A stretch of 64,000 bases of DNA from Hafnia alvei (lineage in GTDB: Bacteria; Pseudomonadota; Gammaproteobacteria; Enterobacterales; Enterobacteriaceae): positions 4,480,012-4,544,011 of the forward strand of contig NZ_CP139992.1 in NCBI RefSeq assembly GCF_034424155.1. The letters run 5' to 3'. Below the pieces are notes generated by a model. It worked only from the letters and a program-made list of their open reading frames with translations. It searched no databases and was not told the origin of the DNA. Below are positions 63,964-64,000 of this stretch, piece by piece. Numbering within the stretch: the first letter of the stretch is position 1; the number at the start of each line of letters is the position of its first letter. The translations under genes and the position numbers were made by a program.

Positions 63964-64000
63964 CCTCGCGCATACAGCCGGGCAGTGACGTCATCGTCTG
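63882..64000 (+). CDS. insB: InsB, IS1 transposase frame, partial at the window end
   Basis: Second IS1 frame, starting [13 protein letters not shown] and cut at the window edge after about 39 of 167 codons. Expressed mainly as the InsAB' fusion through a -1 frameshift; the catalytic DDE residues lie outside the window. Confidence 0.88.

Larger units (their letters stand above)
63633..64000 (+). mobile_element. IS1, left 368 bases (continues past the window)
   Basis: Starts with the IS1 terminal repeat GGTGATGCTGCCAACTTACT and continues as E. coli type IS1 as I recall it. The insA start lies 56 bases in, as in canonical IS1, so this is the left end. The full element would be about 768 bases with a target duplication of 8 or 9 bases. 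It has inserted into tdcB. Confidence 0.95.

Noticed and set aside
1..64000. CRISPR array, prophage, restriction-modification or toxin-antitoxin system
   Set aside because: No regularly spaced repeats, phage structural genes or recognisable defence genes were seen; the only mobile element is IS1 at the right edge.

Overview
The window reads as chromosome of an enterobacterium of the order Enterobacterales. The best guess is a Hafnia or Obesumbacterium relative, inferred from gene content and protein-level resemblance to E. coli recalled from memory; no search was run. Most of it follows the E. coli gor to eptB gene order. Two genes are visibly broken: an ampR-like regulator with an internal stop at the left edge, and tdcB cut by an IS1 at the right edge.

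Layout. 1-2.2 kb: ampR-like pseudogene and gorA. 2.3-8.4 kb: LuxR- and LysR-type regulators, yhjD, and a divergent LysR/MFS efflux pair. 8.4-10.8 kb: an insertion relative to E. coli with cdh, a DUF421 membrane protein, yeaQ and a repeat-rich lipoprotein. 10.9-21 kb: yhjG, pdeH, a small tautomerase, kdgK (with a KdgR-like operator), yhjJ, dctA and pdeK. 21.3-35.7 kb: a complete cellulose locus, bcsRQABZC on the minus strand and bcsEFG divergent on the plus strand. 36-42 kb: dppABCDF dipeptide transporter. 42.4-46.5 kb: yeaK, a chemoreceptor and eptB. 46.7-49.4 kb: proC, a DUF1471 protein, idi and an ACT-domain protein. 49.4-54.5 kb: the arginine-dependent acid-resistance module adiA-adiY-adiC. 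55-57.5 kb: a class IV adenylate cyclase, a FliB-type flagellin methylase and a universal stress protein. 57.7-63.6 kb: tdcBCDE for anaerobic threonine breakdown, with tdcB truncated by IS1.

How the genes fit together. Cyclic-di-GMP links pdeH and pdeK (phosphodiesterases) to BcsA (PilZ domain) and BcsE (GIL domain), which control cellulose synthesis. BcsG would add phosphoethanolamine to cellulose, while EptB adds it to lipopolysaccharide. AdiA and AdiC consume and exchange arginine for agmatine against acid stress. TdcC-TdcB-TdcE-TdcD would take threonine to propionate with ATP, but the first enzymatic step is lost here.

Regulatory and repeat content: many convincing hairpin terminators, a dispersed palindromic element seen in about six copies, a mosaic hairpin element between dppA and dppB, and hairpins in all three gaps of the tdc operon. 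I saw no tRNA, rRNA, CRISPR array, prophage or obvious new defence system. The most unusual items are the two gene disruptions, the hendecad-repeat lipoprotein, the chemoreceptor beside dpp, and the cyaB-fliB pair.
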